Made by a program: the position numbers and the translations under genes
Part shown: positions 45,492-58,390 of the stretch, piece by piece
Layout: each line of letters begins with the position of its first letter
Position numbering within the stretch: position 1 is the first letter of the stretch
The notes under the pieces: model-generated
The model's input: only the letters and a program-made list of their open reading frames with translations
What the model was told of the DNA's origin: nothing
Databases searched by the model: none
Origin: Syncephalis plumigaleata
Taxonomy: Eukaryota > Zoopagomycota > Zoopagomycetes > Zoopagales > Piptocephalidaceae
Direction of reading: 5' to 3'
Assembly: GCA_025201365.1 (NCBI GenBank)
Contig: JAIXMF010000001.1
Location: 1,736,001 to 1,800,000, forward strand
DNA length: 64,000 nt

Positions 45492-47003
45492 ATGCCGATA
45501 AGGCGTATTGGCTATATTCTATCGCCGAAAAAGATGAAGCATACTCGATTTGATACGTTTAATGTAGTCGGACAGTAAGTAACTAGCTGATACTACTACT
45601 ACAATAATAATAGTGTCTAATCGTGAGTATTATAGACAATATGGTATGGAATTCGTACCTCTAGACTTGAACGAATCATTCGAGAAACAAGGACCATTTG
45701 TTGCGATACTGAATAAAGTCGCGCATATTATACTAGCAAAGAATCGTGGTGATAGTCAAGCTGAACAAACCTGGAATACCATAGAAGTAGGTAACTAATA
45801 CTAACGAATTAATTATTGCTTATTACTCAATTACAATAGAATTTAATCCAAGCCTATCCATCTATACCATGGATTGATTCACCGTATAGTACACTCGCAC
45901 TATTAAGTAGGGAGACAACTTTGAATCATTTAATGGATCAATATCGTAAACAATTACCCACACCAGGTAACATAGAATATGCAATAACCAGGTGATACTT
46001 GTTACTAACAACGAGTATTATATGATAGATTTCAAAATACCACCCTATGTAATTGTTCATCCTAATAATAACAAGTATAAAAATAGTCTGAAGCAATTAC
46101 AATTTCCCGTAAGTGATTACTTGTAGTACACTTCGTATTAGATATGCTTACACGAATCATAACAACTAGGTATTATGTAAACCGGTATTAGCGGCAGAGG
46201 CACCAGAATCACATCATATGCATTTGATATGGTCATCGATGACATCTGTACAGAGTCAACAGTGGATCCATTATCTAACAAATCTACTGGACTAGTCATT
46301 AAAGAATCGATGATTATACAGCAATTTATCGATCATGATGGTGTTATCATCAAGGTATACGTTGCAGATGACTGGTTCGACATTGAGGCACGACCTTCTA
46401 TGGCCAATACTGAATCGATTGCACACTCACAAAGAAGTAAGTAGTAATGCTGCATGATTGTTACTACACACCTTATTAACGAGTTCATTAGCAGGCATAC
46501 GTCCTTTGATAGTCAGAAAATGCCTACACAATTTGGTCAGGCAACAGCAACTACTACACCAGTAACAAAGGATATCATCAATGATCTAAAGGTAGATGTC
46601 AATCTACCGGATACAATATGGCAAGAGAAACTACAAATGATCGATCGTGAACGTGTTCATCGTATTGCCATTGCTATTGGTAAAGCACTTGTAAGTGAAC
46701 TATAATAGATTATATTAATGCCTCTAACATTTACTATTACCATTACTGTCTAGTCCATGTCATTATTTGGATTCGATATCGTTATTGATGCAAATAATCA
46801 TCATGATTATTATGTAGTTGATGTCAATTACTTTCCAAGTAAGTAGTTGTCATTGATAGTACACACTCTTTATAGAATAGAATGGAATAGAAAAGATTTA
46901 ATAATTATTCATTTCTCGTTTTATCAATACAGGTTTCCGAAATCAGAATGAATTCCCGCAAGCTTTATGTAATCTCATAGAAAAACGATTGCTATCGAAA
47001 TAA
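45492..47003 (+). CDS. ITPK1: Inositol-tetrakisphosphate 1-kinase (ATP-grasp)
   Basis: Eight exons: 45492-45574, 45636-45786, 45840-45966, 46029-46108, 46170-46436, 46492-46690, 46754-46838, 46933-47003. Recognised by IGYILSPKKM, EKQGPFVAILNKVAH, PWIDSP, LCKPVLAAEAPESHHM, the ATP-grasp core MIIQQFIDHDGVIIKVYVADDW, and FGFDIVIDANNHHDYYVVDVNYFP with the Mg-binding Asp/Asn. ITPK1 phosphorylates inositol tris- and tetrakisphosphates on the soluble route to InsP6. Two bases are missing for a perfect frame: one T before FDMVIDD in exon 5 and one base at the exon 5/6 junction; with them the CDS is 355 codons including the stop. Its stop codon (47001-47003) directly abuts the LSG1 stop on the other strand. 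Confidence 0.87.
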
Positions 47004-49696
47004 TTAAATGTCATAACCTGCACGATGTCGATGTTTGACGTGTTTCTTTCCTTTCTTGTGTTTCTTTCCTGTATCTTGTACTAATAATGGTGCACCACTA
47101 CTGCTACTACTACTGCTATTCATCATACTAGGATGATTGGCCGAACTACTAATGGTACCATCATTATTGGTTCTCGTTTGATGTGGAAACATTTGAACAC
47201 GATTGAATCCATTTGACGCGTATTTCCCTACAACACGAGGTGCCGAATGCTGACCATTAAAGAAGGCATTATCAAGTGCATTAACACGACTGGAACCACC
47301 AGGTTTAACATGTTGTTGATTGGTATCCATCATTTTACGTGTTACTTGTTTAAGCTAGATAGCAGTTAATGACATGTAACTATGAAGATTAGCACATCAA
47401 TATTACCTGTCGTGCCTCGCCCACTAGCTTTTTACGTTCAAACTTTTGTTCAAATAGTGCCGGATTATGAATCTCCTCATTGAACTTGCCAGCATCTTGA
47501 TTTGGTGGTGGATGACAGAAGAGTAGTTTACCCTATTCATAAAGAATAGACAAAGAGTCAACATATGACATGATGTAATAATGAATAACTTACATTAACA
47601 TAATCCTTTAGAATGCATCGAGCAGCACGCGATTCATCTGGATTACCCATACCGGACTTCATGAAACCACGAGCAGCTATGATTAATCATTAGTTACGGG
47701 TTATTATTCATCAATGATACTACTTACTTGCATAAGCAACGAGTACTTCCTCTGCTGTAGGAATACCGGTACCACCTTCTTCCTCACTACGCATTATAAC
47801 TCGAATACCATAGGTGGCTTCAATGAACCATTTCGGTATACGCCGCGCTACCAATCCCATTGGACCGGTGTATTCGCGTAACTGATCAATTGGTAGTACA
47901 CCATCACACACCATGGCTGCCTTGGTGGTGGCAAACGAGGGGAATACTAGACCGGGACAATCACACAACAATAATTGATCGGTCAAGTGAATGGTCTATA
48001 CGGGTCATTGTATTCGTGTAAGTGAATAACCAGCCAAGCATTTCAGTTATAGGATATATAGAGATGACTGACCTGAAAGTGTTTAGTTTTACCGGGAGTC
48101 GAGCCAACCGCGACACATTTGGCACCGACCAACGCGTTAATAGTTGAACTTTTACCGACATTAGGATAGCCAACTAATCCGATATTGCTTTACGCTGTTG
48201 ACCAGCTGCATCAACTTGTCCTAATAATAGAATATAATGAGTAATGCATTATTGTATAGTATATCATTTAGATGACATACCTTCCATGGATGGACATTCA
48301 GCAAGAAGACGATCTGCCAATTCTTCAGCTGATAATACGCGAATCGACTCTTCCTCTTCCTCTTCGACTTCTTTAATTTCCCATGGCTTTACCGGTGTAG
48401 ATTTGCTTTCCTTTTCTTCCTCTTCACTGGTTGCATTATCATCTAGTGTAATCTCATTCAACTTGTTTGCAGTCTAATAATGATTATATTATCAGATATA
48501 TGAGCTATACATTCAATGACACTACTTACCTCCTCTTCCTCCTCCTCTCTCTCTTCCTCTTCCTCTTCTTTGTCTTCCTCATCTTCCGGATCAGCACGAG
48601 CAGTTCCTGCTTTTAATGCAGAAAAGTAAATGTACTCTATGCCGTTACTTTGAAAGTACTCTGCCCATAATCGTCTAATATTCAATAATAATAATTAGAC
48701 CCAGTAGAACGAAAGCACCACTTCAGTATTAGAATAATTACCGTTGATTTGCAGTTAACATATCAGCCTTGTTCACCAACAATAGACAACGTTTACGTGG
48801 ATCAATCTCCTGAACATATGTCTCCAGATCAGTGGATCGGAAGAATAGCGGATTACGTGCATCCACAATTTGTACAATCAAATCAGATCGTTCTATTACA
48901 CGCCATAACTGACGCCAAACTTCGAGGTTCTTCTCGAATGGTGTCAATACTAGTCCATGTTCCTCTTCAAGTCTAGATATGATAACAATGATACATGTTA
49001 AATATATATTTATACAAGTTGTATCATTCATTGTAACTTACAATGCTAAACCACGACGCCATTCGACGAAACTTTCTCTCTCGGCCTGTTGCAATTCCTC
49101 GGCAGTCGTTGTCTTGTCCCAATGTGGTCTAATCACATATATACATATCATTAATATACAATACTATGGCTATCAATGAGTGTTCTATATTTATATAACA
49201 TTACCGACGAGGTACCGTTAAACTACGTCGATGCTCTTCATGTTTCGCTAGTGTTTCCTTCTCTTGTTGTTTATTCAATAGGAATGGATTGTTATACGCA
49301 TTAGAGACCACCTTGACATTTAGTCGTTCTACAATAATCGATGCATTTAGTATGGCTGACTAATACAAGTTTCCATTCTATTTCAGTAATTACCAGCAGT
49401 AAACTCGGTGCCTGCTAACTGAGCAGTACGCAGGAATTCATCGAGATCGTTCTCTTGTGTGATAGACTGCATCTTTACCCAGTTGGGTCCATCGTCCACC
49501 TCGGTCGTGTGCTATTCAGTCAATAGATATATGCATATATGCGTGTATTGATTAACAGAGGAAGATGCTATACTATTACACTTTCGCTACTTACTCTTGA
49601 CGAGGTGTTATTGGGATCTCGTTGTCTTCCATTGAATCTAGCTCGTATAATGGCCTTACCGAGACCGTTATTCTTACTTGACGTACCCTTGCCCAT
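47004..49696 (-). CDS. LSG1: 60S ribosome-assembly GTPase
   Basis: Cytoplasmic GTPase that releases Nmd3 from the 60S subunit. Twelve exons: 49696-49595, 49511-49394, 49328-49205, 49128-49042, 48972-48742, 48674-48530, 48473-48281, 48220-48073, 47995-47728, 47676-47594, 47532-47407, 47354-47004. The GTPase motifs are circularly permuted, as the family requires: LLLVNKADM (G4) comes before GLVGYPNVGKSSTINAL (G1), followed by DCPGLVFPSF (G3). A Glu-rich acidic segment lies between G4 and G1, and the C-terminus is basic (KKHKKGKKHVKHRHR), as in yeast Lsg1. One base is missing just before GLVGYPNVGKS in exon 8 (an AA run where AAA is needed); with it the CDS is exactly 659 codons. All other junctions close. 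Confidence 0.93.
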
Positions 49697-50140
49697 GATA
49701 ATAATTATAATGAGAGAGTGTATGTGTATAGATAGAACAAACAAGTAAAAAAAATAAAAGATGGGTTTGGTTTTTTTGTTTTTTTTGTTACTACTGCCAT
49801 TTCACTATTATTTATTTGTTAATGACGAGATTCAATATCCAGCTGACTAATAAATGATTTCTAAACCATTTCAGCAATCATTCTATTCAGTGTATAATCA
49901 AATCTATAACTATTGACATGCGAATCAATAGGATAGATATCTTTATTAGACATGTATCATGTTATAGTGCATTTATTCATGAAAGAACAGGATAGAGCAA
50001 TAACAGAGATGATCCATAAATAGGTGACATCGTGCTACCGACCACGTCATTCTACAATTTACTTCTTCCCTTCTTCCTTCTTTCTGTCTCTCTCTTCTAT
50101 TCTACTCTGCTTTACTTTGTTACTATCCAACTTATTCAGT
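49697..50140. other. Divergent intergenic region LSG1 / PMP3
   Basis: T-rich tract at 49760-49800 and a strongly CT-rich leader (50060-50130) before PMP3. No gene seen; the 50024 and 50032 frames are extensions or shadows of PMP3. Confidence 0.5.
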
Positions 50141-50480
50141 ATGCATCTTGCAAAGCGGGATTTCGGTCTACTTGTCGTCGGTTTCTTCCTACCGCCTGTT
50201 GCCGTATGGGCTAAACGTGGTCTTGGCTTGCCGGTATTACTCAATATTGGCTTAACATTTTGCGGAGCTGTTCCAGGTAAGCGATAAACGTAGTAAATAC
50301 ACCTTTCTACTTGTACCAATACTCTTCATCAAATGGATACTAACATTACGATGATTGTAAGGTATTCTACATGCTTGGTATATCGTTATCCGGTATCGTC
50401 GACTACCACCAACTACACCGGCATCATCCGATATGAAAACAGTGGGAGGAATGCCTACAACGGATCAACACCTCGACTAA
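50141..50480 (+). CDS. PMP3: PMP3/RCI2 small membrane proteolipid
   Basis: Two exons (50141-50276, 50362-50480) give 84 residues. Two hydrophobic helices (LLVVGFFLPPVAVWA and LPVLLNIGLTFCGAVPGILHAWYIV) with FFLPPVAVW and the PG turn are diagnostic of the PMP3 family, which modulates plasma-membrane potential and cation tolerance. The polar tail of about 25 residues is longer than in the shortest members. Confidence 0.93.
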
Positions 50481-50740
50481 GGAGTGCCACTTCTTTCAAG
50501 CTTCATCAATGCTTATTTGGATGTAAATAAAGCATGCTAACCCGCATTACAATGAACTAAATGAGCAGCAGTGTATTAGATGATGAATGTCAATTAGCGA
50601 CATTCTTAGTATCTCATTGCTTATTTATAATGATGTCATATCGAGTTGTTTGTTTAGGAACGGATGAGACATGCCATGATTTAATGTGCCAACAACCATT
50701 TACATAGATGCCTTGTAGATTATATGTTTTAATTAATTCC

Positions 50741-50774
<34 letters not shown>

Positions 50775-50968
50775 ATTGGTTCTAGAAGTACAAACAGCCT
50801 AGTAACCAGCCACGATCGACCAATTAGCCGATCAACAAACAGCTTACCATCGTCACGCTATTCATTATAGTTTGTTGACTTTTATCGTTTTACCATATCA
50901 TTTATACACGAGATTATCTGTAAAAGTCATTGTCTTTTCAATAGTCATAAGTAATTGCGTAGAGGTAT
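50481..50968. other. Intergenic region with AAT microsatellite
   Basis: About 0.5 kb upstream of the ABC transporter. An AAT repeat of about nine units lies at 50743-50771. Nothing else seen. Confidence 0.55.
50743..50771. repeat. AAT microsatellite
   Basis: About nine to ten tandem AAT units. Confidence 0.85.
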
Positions 50969-53900
50969 ATGGATCGATATCGACAATCCAGGAATACCAA
51001 TGATGAACAAATGGCATCTACCAGTTATGGCGAAGAGAATACAATACCACCCATGGAGAGGAGTGCATCCGCGGAGGAAGGATTGCGCCATCGTAGACCA
51101 TTGGCAAAGCGTGCCACCACTAATTTCGGTGAACCATCGAGGGTTGACGCGGAGACCGGAAAGGCAAAGTATGCCGCGTTAAGCAAAACGTTCAGTCATC
51201 CCCACCGGTGCTGGTGCTGGTACAGAAACGATCACCGCATCACCCGCTCAGATGGAGGAAGGCAAGCAACAAGAGGGCAAGGTCGATCTGGAAGAGTATC
51301 TCAACAATCGATTGAACGAAGCGAAACGTCGCGGTATACACGGCAAGAGACTCGGTGTCACCTTTCGTGACTTGGTGGTGATCGGTGACTCGGCGACACG
51401 CGAGCATATTCAAACTTTTTGGACGCCATTCTATCGGGCTGCTCGTTCGCTCGGTGTAATGCTACATCTCGCGGCGAAACCACCACCGGCGGAACGTGTT
51501 GAGATCCTGCACGGTATCACCGGGCTATGCGGTTACGGTGAAATGCTACTCGTGCTGGGTAAGCCAGGATCGGGTTGTTCCACGCTATTGCGCGTACTCG
51601 CCAATCAACGTCATATCTACAAAGAGATACGTGGTGATGTCAGTTATGGTGGTATACCCGCCACTGAAATGTCACAATACAAAGGAGAAATTGCCTATAA
51701 TCAAGAGGATGATATCCATTACCCGAAAGTAAGTGTCTACACTATTGTTATCATTATTATTGACTAACTAACTGATCAAATGAAATAGCTTACCGTAAGG
51801 AATACGTTAGAGTTCGTGTGCAAGTGTCGTACACCCGAGAAGAAGGTGACCAATAGCTCGAGTGAATTCGTGAGGGAAATGGTCGATAAGGTGTGCGAGA
51901 TATTCGGTTTGACTCATTGTAAGGACACGCAAGTCGGTAATGAAACGATACGCGGTGTGTCTGGCGGTGAGCGTAAACGTCTCTCCATCGCCGAACAAGT
52001 AGTAACGATGGCCACCATCGGTATATGGGACGGGAGTACGAAAGGATTGGACGCGTCGACCGCACTTGATTTCGTACGATCATTAAGAATCAGCGCGGAC
52101 ACATTGGAGCGTACCACGATTGGCACATTCTACCAAGCGAGCGAGAACATTTACAACGAATTCGACAAAGTGCTCGTACTCGACCAAGGGCATTGTCTTT
52201 ACTTTGGTCCAACCAGTCAGGCAAAGTCCTACTTCGAAGAGATGGGCTTCGAGTGTCCAAAACGTATGACGACACCGGATTTCCTCACGAGTGTGACACA
52301 GTCGCGAGAACGACGCGTCAAATCAGGCTACGAGGACACGGTACCGACTACGGCGGAGGAATTCGCACAACGCTTTCGAACAAGTTCACAATACGCGATC
52401 ACCTTGAACGAGCTGGCCGAGTTCAGCGAGACACTCGGGGAGGAGCGACCCGATGTCGAGTTTCGCGAGGCAGTCATTCAAGCGAAACATAAAGGCGTCA
52501 AGCGTCGTTCACCCTACATGACACCCTATCGCCACCAGTTGATGGCGTGTCTAATACGTGAATTCCACATCATGTACGGTAATCGATTCGAGATCATCTC
52601 CCATTTGGTATTCACCATGGTGATGGCCGTGATTGTCGGTTCACTCTTCTACAAGTTACCGCTGGATAGCTCGGGTGCGTTCACTCGTGGCGGTGCACTC
52701 TTCGTGTCGGTACTGTTCAACGCGCTCTCATCGCAAGCGGAACTATCCAAGACATTCTATGGACGTGGTGTACTCTATAAGCACAAAGCGTACGCGCTAT
52801 ACCATCCGTCGGCATTCTATATAGCGCAAGTAATTGCGGATATCCCACGTATTCTATTATCGGTCATTCTATACGCCGTGCTCATTTATTGGATGAGCGA
52901 GTTCTACTCGAGTGCAGCCGCTTTCTTCACTTTTGTCTTTGGTTTTTCGTTATGTCCATGGCTATGACGGCGTTGTTCCGTCTATTCGGTACGATCACGC
53001 CAAACATTCAGATAGCCAACATTCTATCGGGTATTTTCCTGTTGAGTTTCCTATTGTACACCGGCTATATCATACCATGAGTAGCATGAAGGGCTGGTTC
53101 ATCTGGATACGTTATATCAATCCGTTAGCATGGGGATTCGAGGCGCTACTTCTTAACGAGTATAAGAATATCGTATTCCATTGTACACCGCCTAGTCTAC
53201 TACCATTTGGCACGGGATACGATGATCTACGCTATAAAACATGCACCATTGCCGGGGCATTACCCGGTACGGATAGTGTGAGTGGTGCCACCTATTTAAG
53301 CACGTATCTTAGTGCACATGTACCGATGCTTTGGCCGGATCTTGCCATCACCATTGGATTCTGGCTATTATACATTGTTATGGCAATGTTCTTTATTGAG
53401 GTATTGGAGTTTGGCAAGGGTGGCTATACCACGAATGTTTACAAGTCAGATGTCGATAAGCGATGTCCTCCACATCCGATGCATCAGATCGATGCAAAGG
53501 ATGATGATGATGATGATAGTGCATCCAGTGATTCTGAACGAGAAGGAGAAGGAGAGGAAGGAGAAGTAGCAGTAGGAAAGGCAAAGAAAGAATGCCAGCA
53601 CTGGCCAGCATAAGAAAGTCGACACGAGTAGACGACATGACGAGGTACCAATATTCTTTTGGAATAAAGTAAGCTACGTCGTACCGGTAAAGACCGATCC
53701 AAATGGTAAGCGTCGCTTGCTCAACAACGTATCCGGATGGATCTACCCGGGTGAACTCGTGGCATTGATGGGCAGTAGTGGTGCCGGTAAAACAACTCTA
53801 CTCGATGTTTTGGCACAACGTAAAGCTGAAGGATCCGTTAGTGGTGATATTCGACTACAGAAGCATGTACCCAGTACTGATTTCCGTTTATTGACGGGCT

Positions 53901-55946
53901 ATTGCGAGCAAATGGATGTACACAATCCGTTTGCCACTGTACTCGAGACACTTCATTTCTCGGCCGATTTACGTCGACCCTCGAGTGTTAGCGAAGCGGA
54001 GAAGAACAACGACATACAAATGATTATACGCTTATTAGAGTTGGAGAATATTGCACATGCCATGATCGGACACCCTTCCACCGGTAAAGGAATATCCGTC
54101 GAGGAACGAAAACGAGTTACCATTGCCATGGAATTGGTGGCACGACCCACCATTCTGTTCCTCGACGAACCGACATCGGGTCTAGGTAAGGTTGCGTGAT
54201 ACCGGCGTGACATATCACTAGGATACAATGCAATACAATGCAATATATATCTAACAATAGAATGCTTGTAATTTAGACGCACAAGCTTCATTCACCATTA
54301 TATCGCTTATTAGACGATTGGCCGATAGTGGTCAAGCCATTATATGTACGATTCATCAGCCGTCGGCTCTTCTATTCGAACATTTCGATAAACTACTACT
54401 ATTGGCACGCGGTGGTAATACAGTTTATTTCGGTAAAATTGGCAAAGATTCACACGAGCTCATCTCGTATTTCGAGCGTAATGGTGCAGCGCAATGTCCA
54501 CCTACCGCGAATCCAGCCGAGTACATCCTAGATGCTGTAGGAGCGGGTGTTACCGCAGATGCCACCGTAGATTGGCCCCAAATATGGCGATCATCGCCCG
54601 AGGCAAAGAAGGTGCAGACCAGTTGCGATCATTTTACAGCCGAGTGTAAACGATTCATAGCTGAAGAAGCGGCAGCATCCCAGGCACAATCGCATCATCA
54701 TCGTCGTCATCATCGTCAGGCACCGCCACCTGCCTACTATACGAACGGTTATAAACAGTGTAGAATTGTGACGGAGCGTATGGTGCTCAACTACTGGAGA
54801 CAACCCGATTACAATTTTGGACGACTGCTCAATCAAATTATTATCGCGTTAATTTTAGGGTTTACCTTTTATCGTTTGGATTATGATAAGGCGGATTTGA
54901 TGAATCGATCATTTGCTATATTTCAAACTACCGTACTCGGTGTAATCGTTATTAACGATGTGATGCCCCAGTTCTTCCAGCAGCGTTCACTATTTATACG
55001 CGAGACATCTGCCGGCTATTATTCGTGGTGGGTATTCACCACCGCAATGATACTGGCCGAAATACCCTACCTCCTATTGAACGCTACGATATTCTTTGTT
55101 ATTAATTATTATCTGACTAATTATAATCCTAAAGGATCGCGAGCAGTCTACTACTGGCTAATGTATCTTGTCTTTATCATGTTCGCCGGCACATTTGGTC
55201 AAGCGATCGCCGCCATGACACCTAATCTTATGGTGGCCATGCTGGTGGCACCGTTCTTCTCCGCGATGATGGGCATTTTCAGCGGTGTTATCATACCGAA
55301 CTCGGCGATGGTGACCTTTTGGCGTCGTTGGATGTACTGGGTGGATCCTTATCATTATGTCATTGAGGTAATAACATTATAGATGTATAGCATTCGTATA
55401 ATACTAACAATGATGTACTAGGGCCTACTCACCAATGATTTACATGAGAAACCGCTCTTCTGCTATGGTGATCAGTTCAACCTACTGCAACCACCACCGG
55501 GTCAAACGTGCGGCGGTTACATGGCCCGATTTCTCGCCTCTAACACGGGCTATATCGACAATCCAGCTGCTCGAGCCAATTGTCGCTACTGTCAATACAA
55601 GGTGGGCGATGAATTCTACGCCGCTTACGACTGGAGTTTCGCACATCGTTGGCGTAACTTTTGCATTATCATTGGATTTGTCGTGGCCAACATAGTGATC
55701 ATATACCTGGCAATGACTCGATTTAAAACGAAGAAACAAAAGTATGCGCAATACTAATGACACTTTACAATACTGACTAATATCCTGTTCTTTTGTTTAT
55801 TCATTCCTACTAGAATTACACAAGTGCCTTCTTCTTCTCCGGAAGCGGATACTTCCTATATAGAAACGGAACCGGTAGCATCGCCAGGAAACGAACGAGA
55901 AATGACAAGTACTGAGATGTATTCACAACGAAAATTTATTCCATAA
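50969..55946 (+). CDS. Full-size PDR-type ABC transporter (ABCG)
   Basis: Five exons (50969-51728, 51789-54185, 54277-55367, 55422-55741, 55814-55946), about 1,566 residues in NBD-TMD-NBD-TMD order. NBD1 has the degenerate Walker A GKPGSGCSTLL (Cys for Lys) and a proper signature VSGGERKRLS; NBD2 has canonical GSSGAGKTTLL and FLDEPTSGL but a degenerate signature (STGKGISVEERKR). This asymmetry is typical of fungal PDR pumps, which export drugs, sterols or lipids at the plasma membrane. NBD1 is followed by TMD1 and an acidic Asp/Glu linker (53490-53570). A His-rich stretch lies at 54690-54720, between NBD2 and TMD2. The frame shifts at about 51200, 52940, 53075 and 53590; the four shifts cancel over the whole CDS (4,701 nt). 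They sit in poorly conserved or homopolymer-rich places and look like assembly errors. Confidence 0.9.
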
Positions 55947-56427
55947 TTGATCAACCTATTAGATCAACTGTAATAATAATAATACTAAACCTATTCGTTT
56001 TTTGTTATATATGTTATATGTTTTTAAATAAAGGAAGAATGTGTGTACAAAATTGAACAATCGAATACACGATGACCGATGGCCAAGATTATTCGATTTG
56101 CCTGATGTACCAGCCCACAACAATGAAATAATCATTGCGAGGATGATCTAACGTAGCACTAGCGCGACCACAACTATGGAAAAGTGAACTATAAAACCGG
56201 TGAGTTAACACTAGTTATATAGATGACACTTTGGTGAGATGAGCCGCGACTCTGTGCCCGTAGGAGCATCGAGGCAAAAGACCGACACCGATAGACATGA
56301 CGACGGGCGTGTGGCTAATCTATTATAGTAGATTATGGGATTGTTACCATCAACATCATTACCAATATCAGCATCATTCAATCGTGTTTTTATTTTTCAT
56401 TTATTGTCTAGCTATCACTTCTAGATT
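55947..56427. other. Intergenic region
   Basis: About 0.48 kb between the ABC transporter and the PPR gene. It contains AATAAA at about 56028-56033. Nothing else recognised. Confidence 0.5.
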
Positions 56428-57976
56428 ATGTTTTTACGTTTAATTACTCGTGCTGCCACACGATCAACTGGCATACAAACAAGGACGAACGTATATTGTA
56501 ACTGCTTTGCTTCGCATTCTTCACTAGTTATACACCGATTGACGAATAACGGTAGTAGCAGTAGTAGTAGTGCTTGTTCATTCAGTTCCACGTCGGATAA
56601 TGATGCTTCTCGCGTAGCAGGTGCGCTAGACTCAACGTCACTCCCTGAATCAAACGACATCACCGTGCAGCACTACTGCCACGATATAAAGTGGACGAGG
56701 CACTGCTACAGTTTCGCGCTTTCATACTACGTGGACAGATTAACGACGCGTGGCATCTCTACACGACACTACAACGACAGGGTCAGGTGAATCAGTTGAA
56801 AGCGGAGGATCACTCGCGTTTACTGCAAGCGTTATGCCACTCGGTAGAGAAGCCACGCTGCAATCCAATCTATTCACCAATGGCACGATTAATGGTAGAC
56901 CACTCGCCGAGGAGGATGAAGTGAATGCCAGCGAACTTGAAATGGAACAAGTGCAATGTGCACGCGTATTACAAATACTGAATAATTTTGCCGTTCATCA
57001 GTATCAACCGGATATGCGTGATTTCTCGGCGGCACTCCTCGTACTCGGTCGACGCGGTATTGTGGCTGATGTCGAGGACATATGGAATAGGATGATGGTC
57101 GTTAGTAATGGTAATGGCGTACAACCAAGTCGATTTGCTTGGAATGCTCGTTTGGACGCTCATGTTCGTGCTCGTGCCGTTTCATCCGCCTACCAGATTG
57201 TACGTGATATGCACAAGTACGGCGTGATACCCGACAGTCTAACCTACGATCTGTTGGGCGATCTGCAAGGCTTAGTTGGACACCCGGAAGGAACGGCTCG
57301 TTTACTAAGACAGCGATTGGAGGCAGCCAACTTCACCGGCTTTGAAACGCTACTTGTATCGGAAATGACGGCCAACGACAATGATACCACCGAGTACCAC
57401 AATGAAGATAGCGATAATGCAGCACGTATTCGATTTAAACGTAAAGCATCCTCGACGACTAGTAATCGAATGGCAGAACTGGAGTTTCCCTTGCCACCAC
57501 CTACCGTGCACACGTTCAATCGAGCTATTCGTGCGTATAAACGTGCCGGTGACGTCGAAGGGGCCACACGAATCTATCGACTATTAACGGAACTGATTCG
57601 ACCGCCACCCGACACAACACTATCGATTAAACCGAATGTATCCACGTATAACGAGTTTATGGCGGCACAGTATCAGGCGGAATTCAATCTTCATCTCGAG
57701 TTGTTGGAACGAATGCGTAAAAATGATATTGCACCCGATGCGTACACGTACCACTTGCTCATTAAGTATGCATGTTGGACACGCGCCCATTGGGTACACG
57801 TAGAACGACTATGGAGGGAGATGCGCGAGAAGGATATTCAACCGCTGGGTCGTACCTGTAAAGTGATCTATAGACGATTAAAACGACCACAATTCGAGCA
57901 ACTACGCAAGGAAGCCTACGAGATATGGCAGGCATCGCAGGATAATAGTGGTACACGGGCAAAATTAGCATTCTAA
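56428..57976 (+). CDS. Pentatricopeptide-repeat (PPR) protein, probably mitochondrial
   Basis: The N-terminus MFLRLITRAATRSTGIQTRT is basic and hydroxylated, a good mitochondrial presequence, followed by a Ser-rich linker. PPR-like helix pairs are visible: DEALLQFRAFILRGQINDAWHLYTTL, ARAVSSAYQIVRDMHKYGVIPDSLTYDLL, HTFNRAIRAYKRAGDVEGATRIYRLL, and HLELLERMRKNDIAPDAYTYHLLI. Such proteins bind organellar RNA and affect its stability or translation; the target is unknown. Two bases are missing for frame: one A just before VDEALLQF (about 56690) and one G before REATLQSN (about 56840). With them the CDS is exactly 517 codons without introns. Confidence 0.82.
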
Positions 57977-58390
57977 TGACGACGCGTATCATTATTACTA
58001 CTACTACTACTATCGTTATCATTTGATAAGCTATGCTACGCGTATATTATTCATGAGCATATCGAGTATGATACAAAATTGAAAACATATCATTATCATT
58101 ATCTTTTCTTTCTTTTGCTATAAATAATTAACTTGTACAAGATGATAACATCAATCAGAGTAATGTTCATTGTTATTATTAAGCATTCTATCGCTCTTCT
58201 TTCTATATGTTTGTAGCAAGATTGATAAAATCAACTAGTATACAATCGCATGTCTACATAGATTAATACAATAAGCATACCAGCTTATTATTTGCTAATA
58301 CGAATGTGTTTATGACATCACATTCACTAATGTTAGTATTGACATTCATCTTTTTTCTTTCCCTCCTCCTTCTATCCTTATTGAATATCA
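57977..58390. other. Intergenic region
   Basis: About 0.41 kb, AT-rich, with a CT-rich leader (58350-58385) before the next ATG. No gene seen. Confidence 0.5.

Noticed and set aside
55158-55763. Minus-strand frames opposite the ABC transporter
   Set aside because: Shadow frames of conserved coding sequence with no resemblance to any family.
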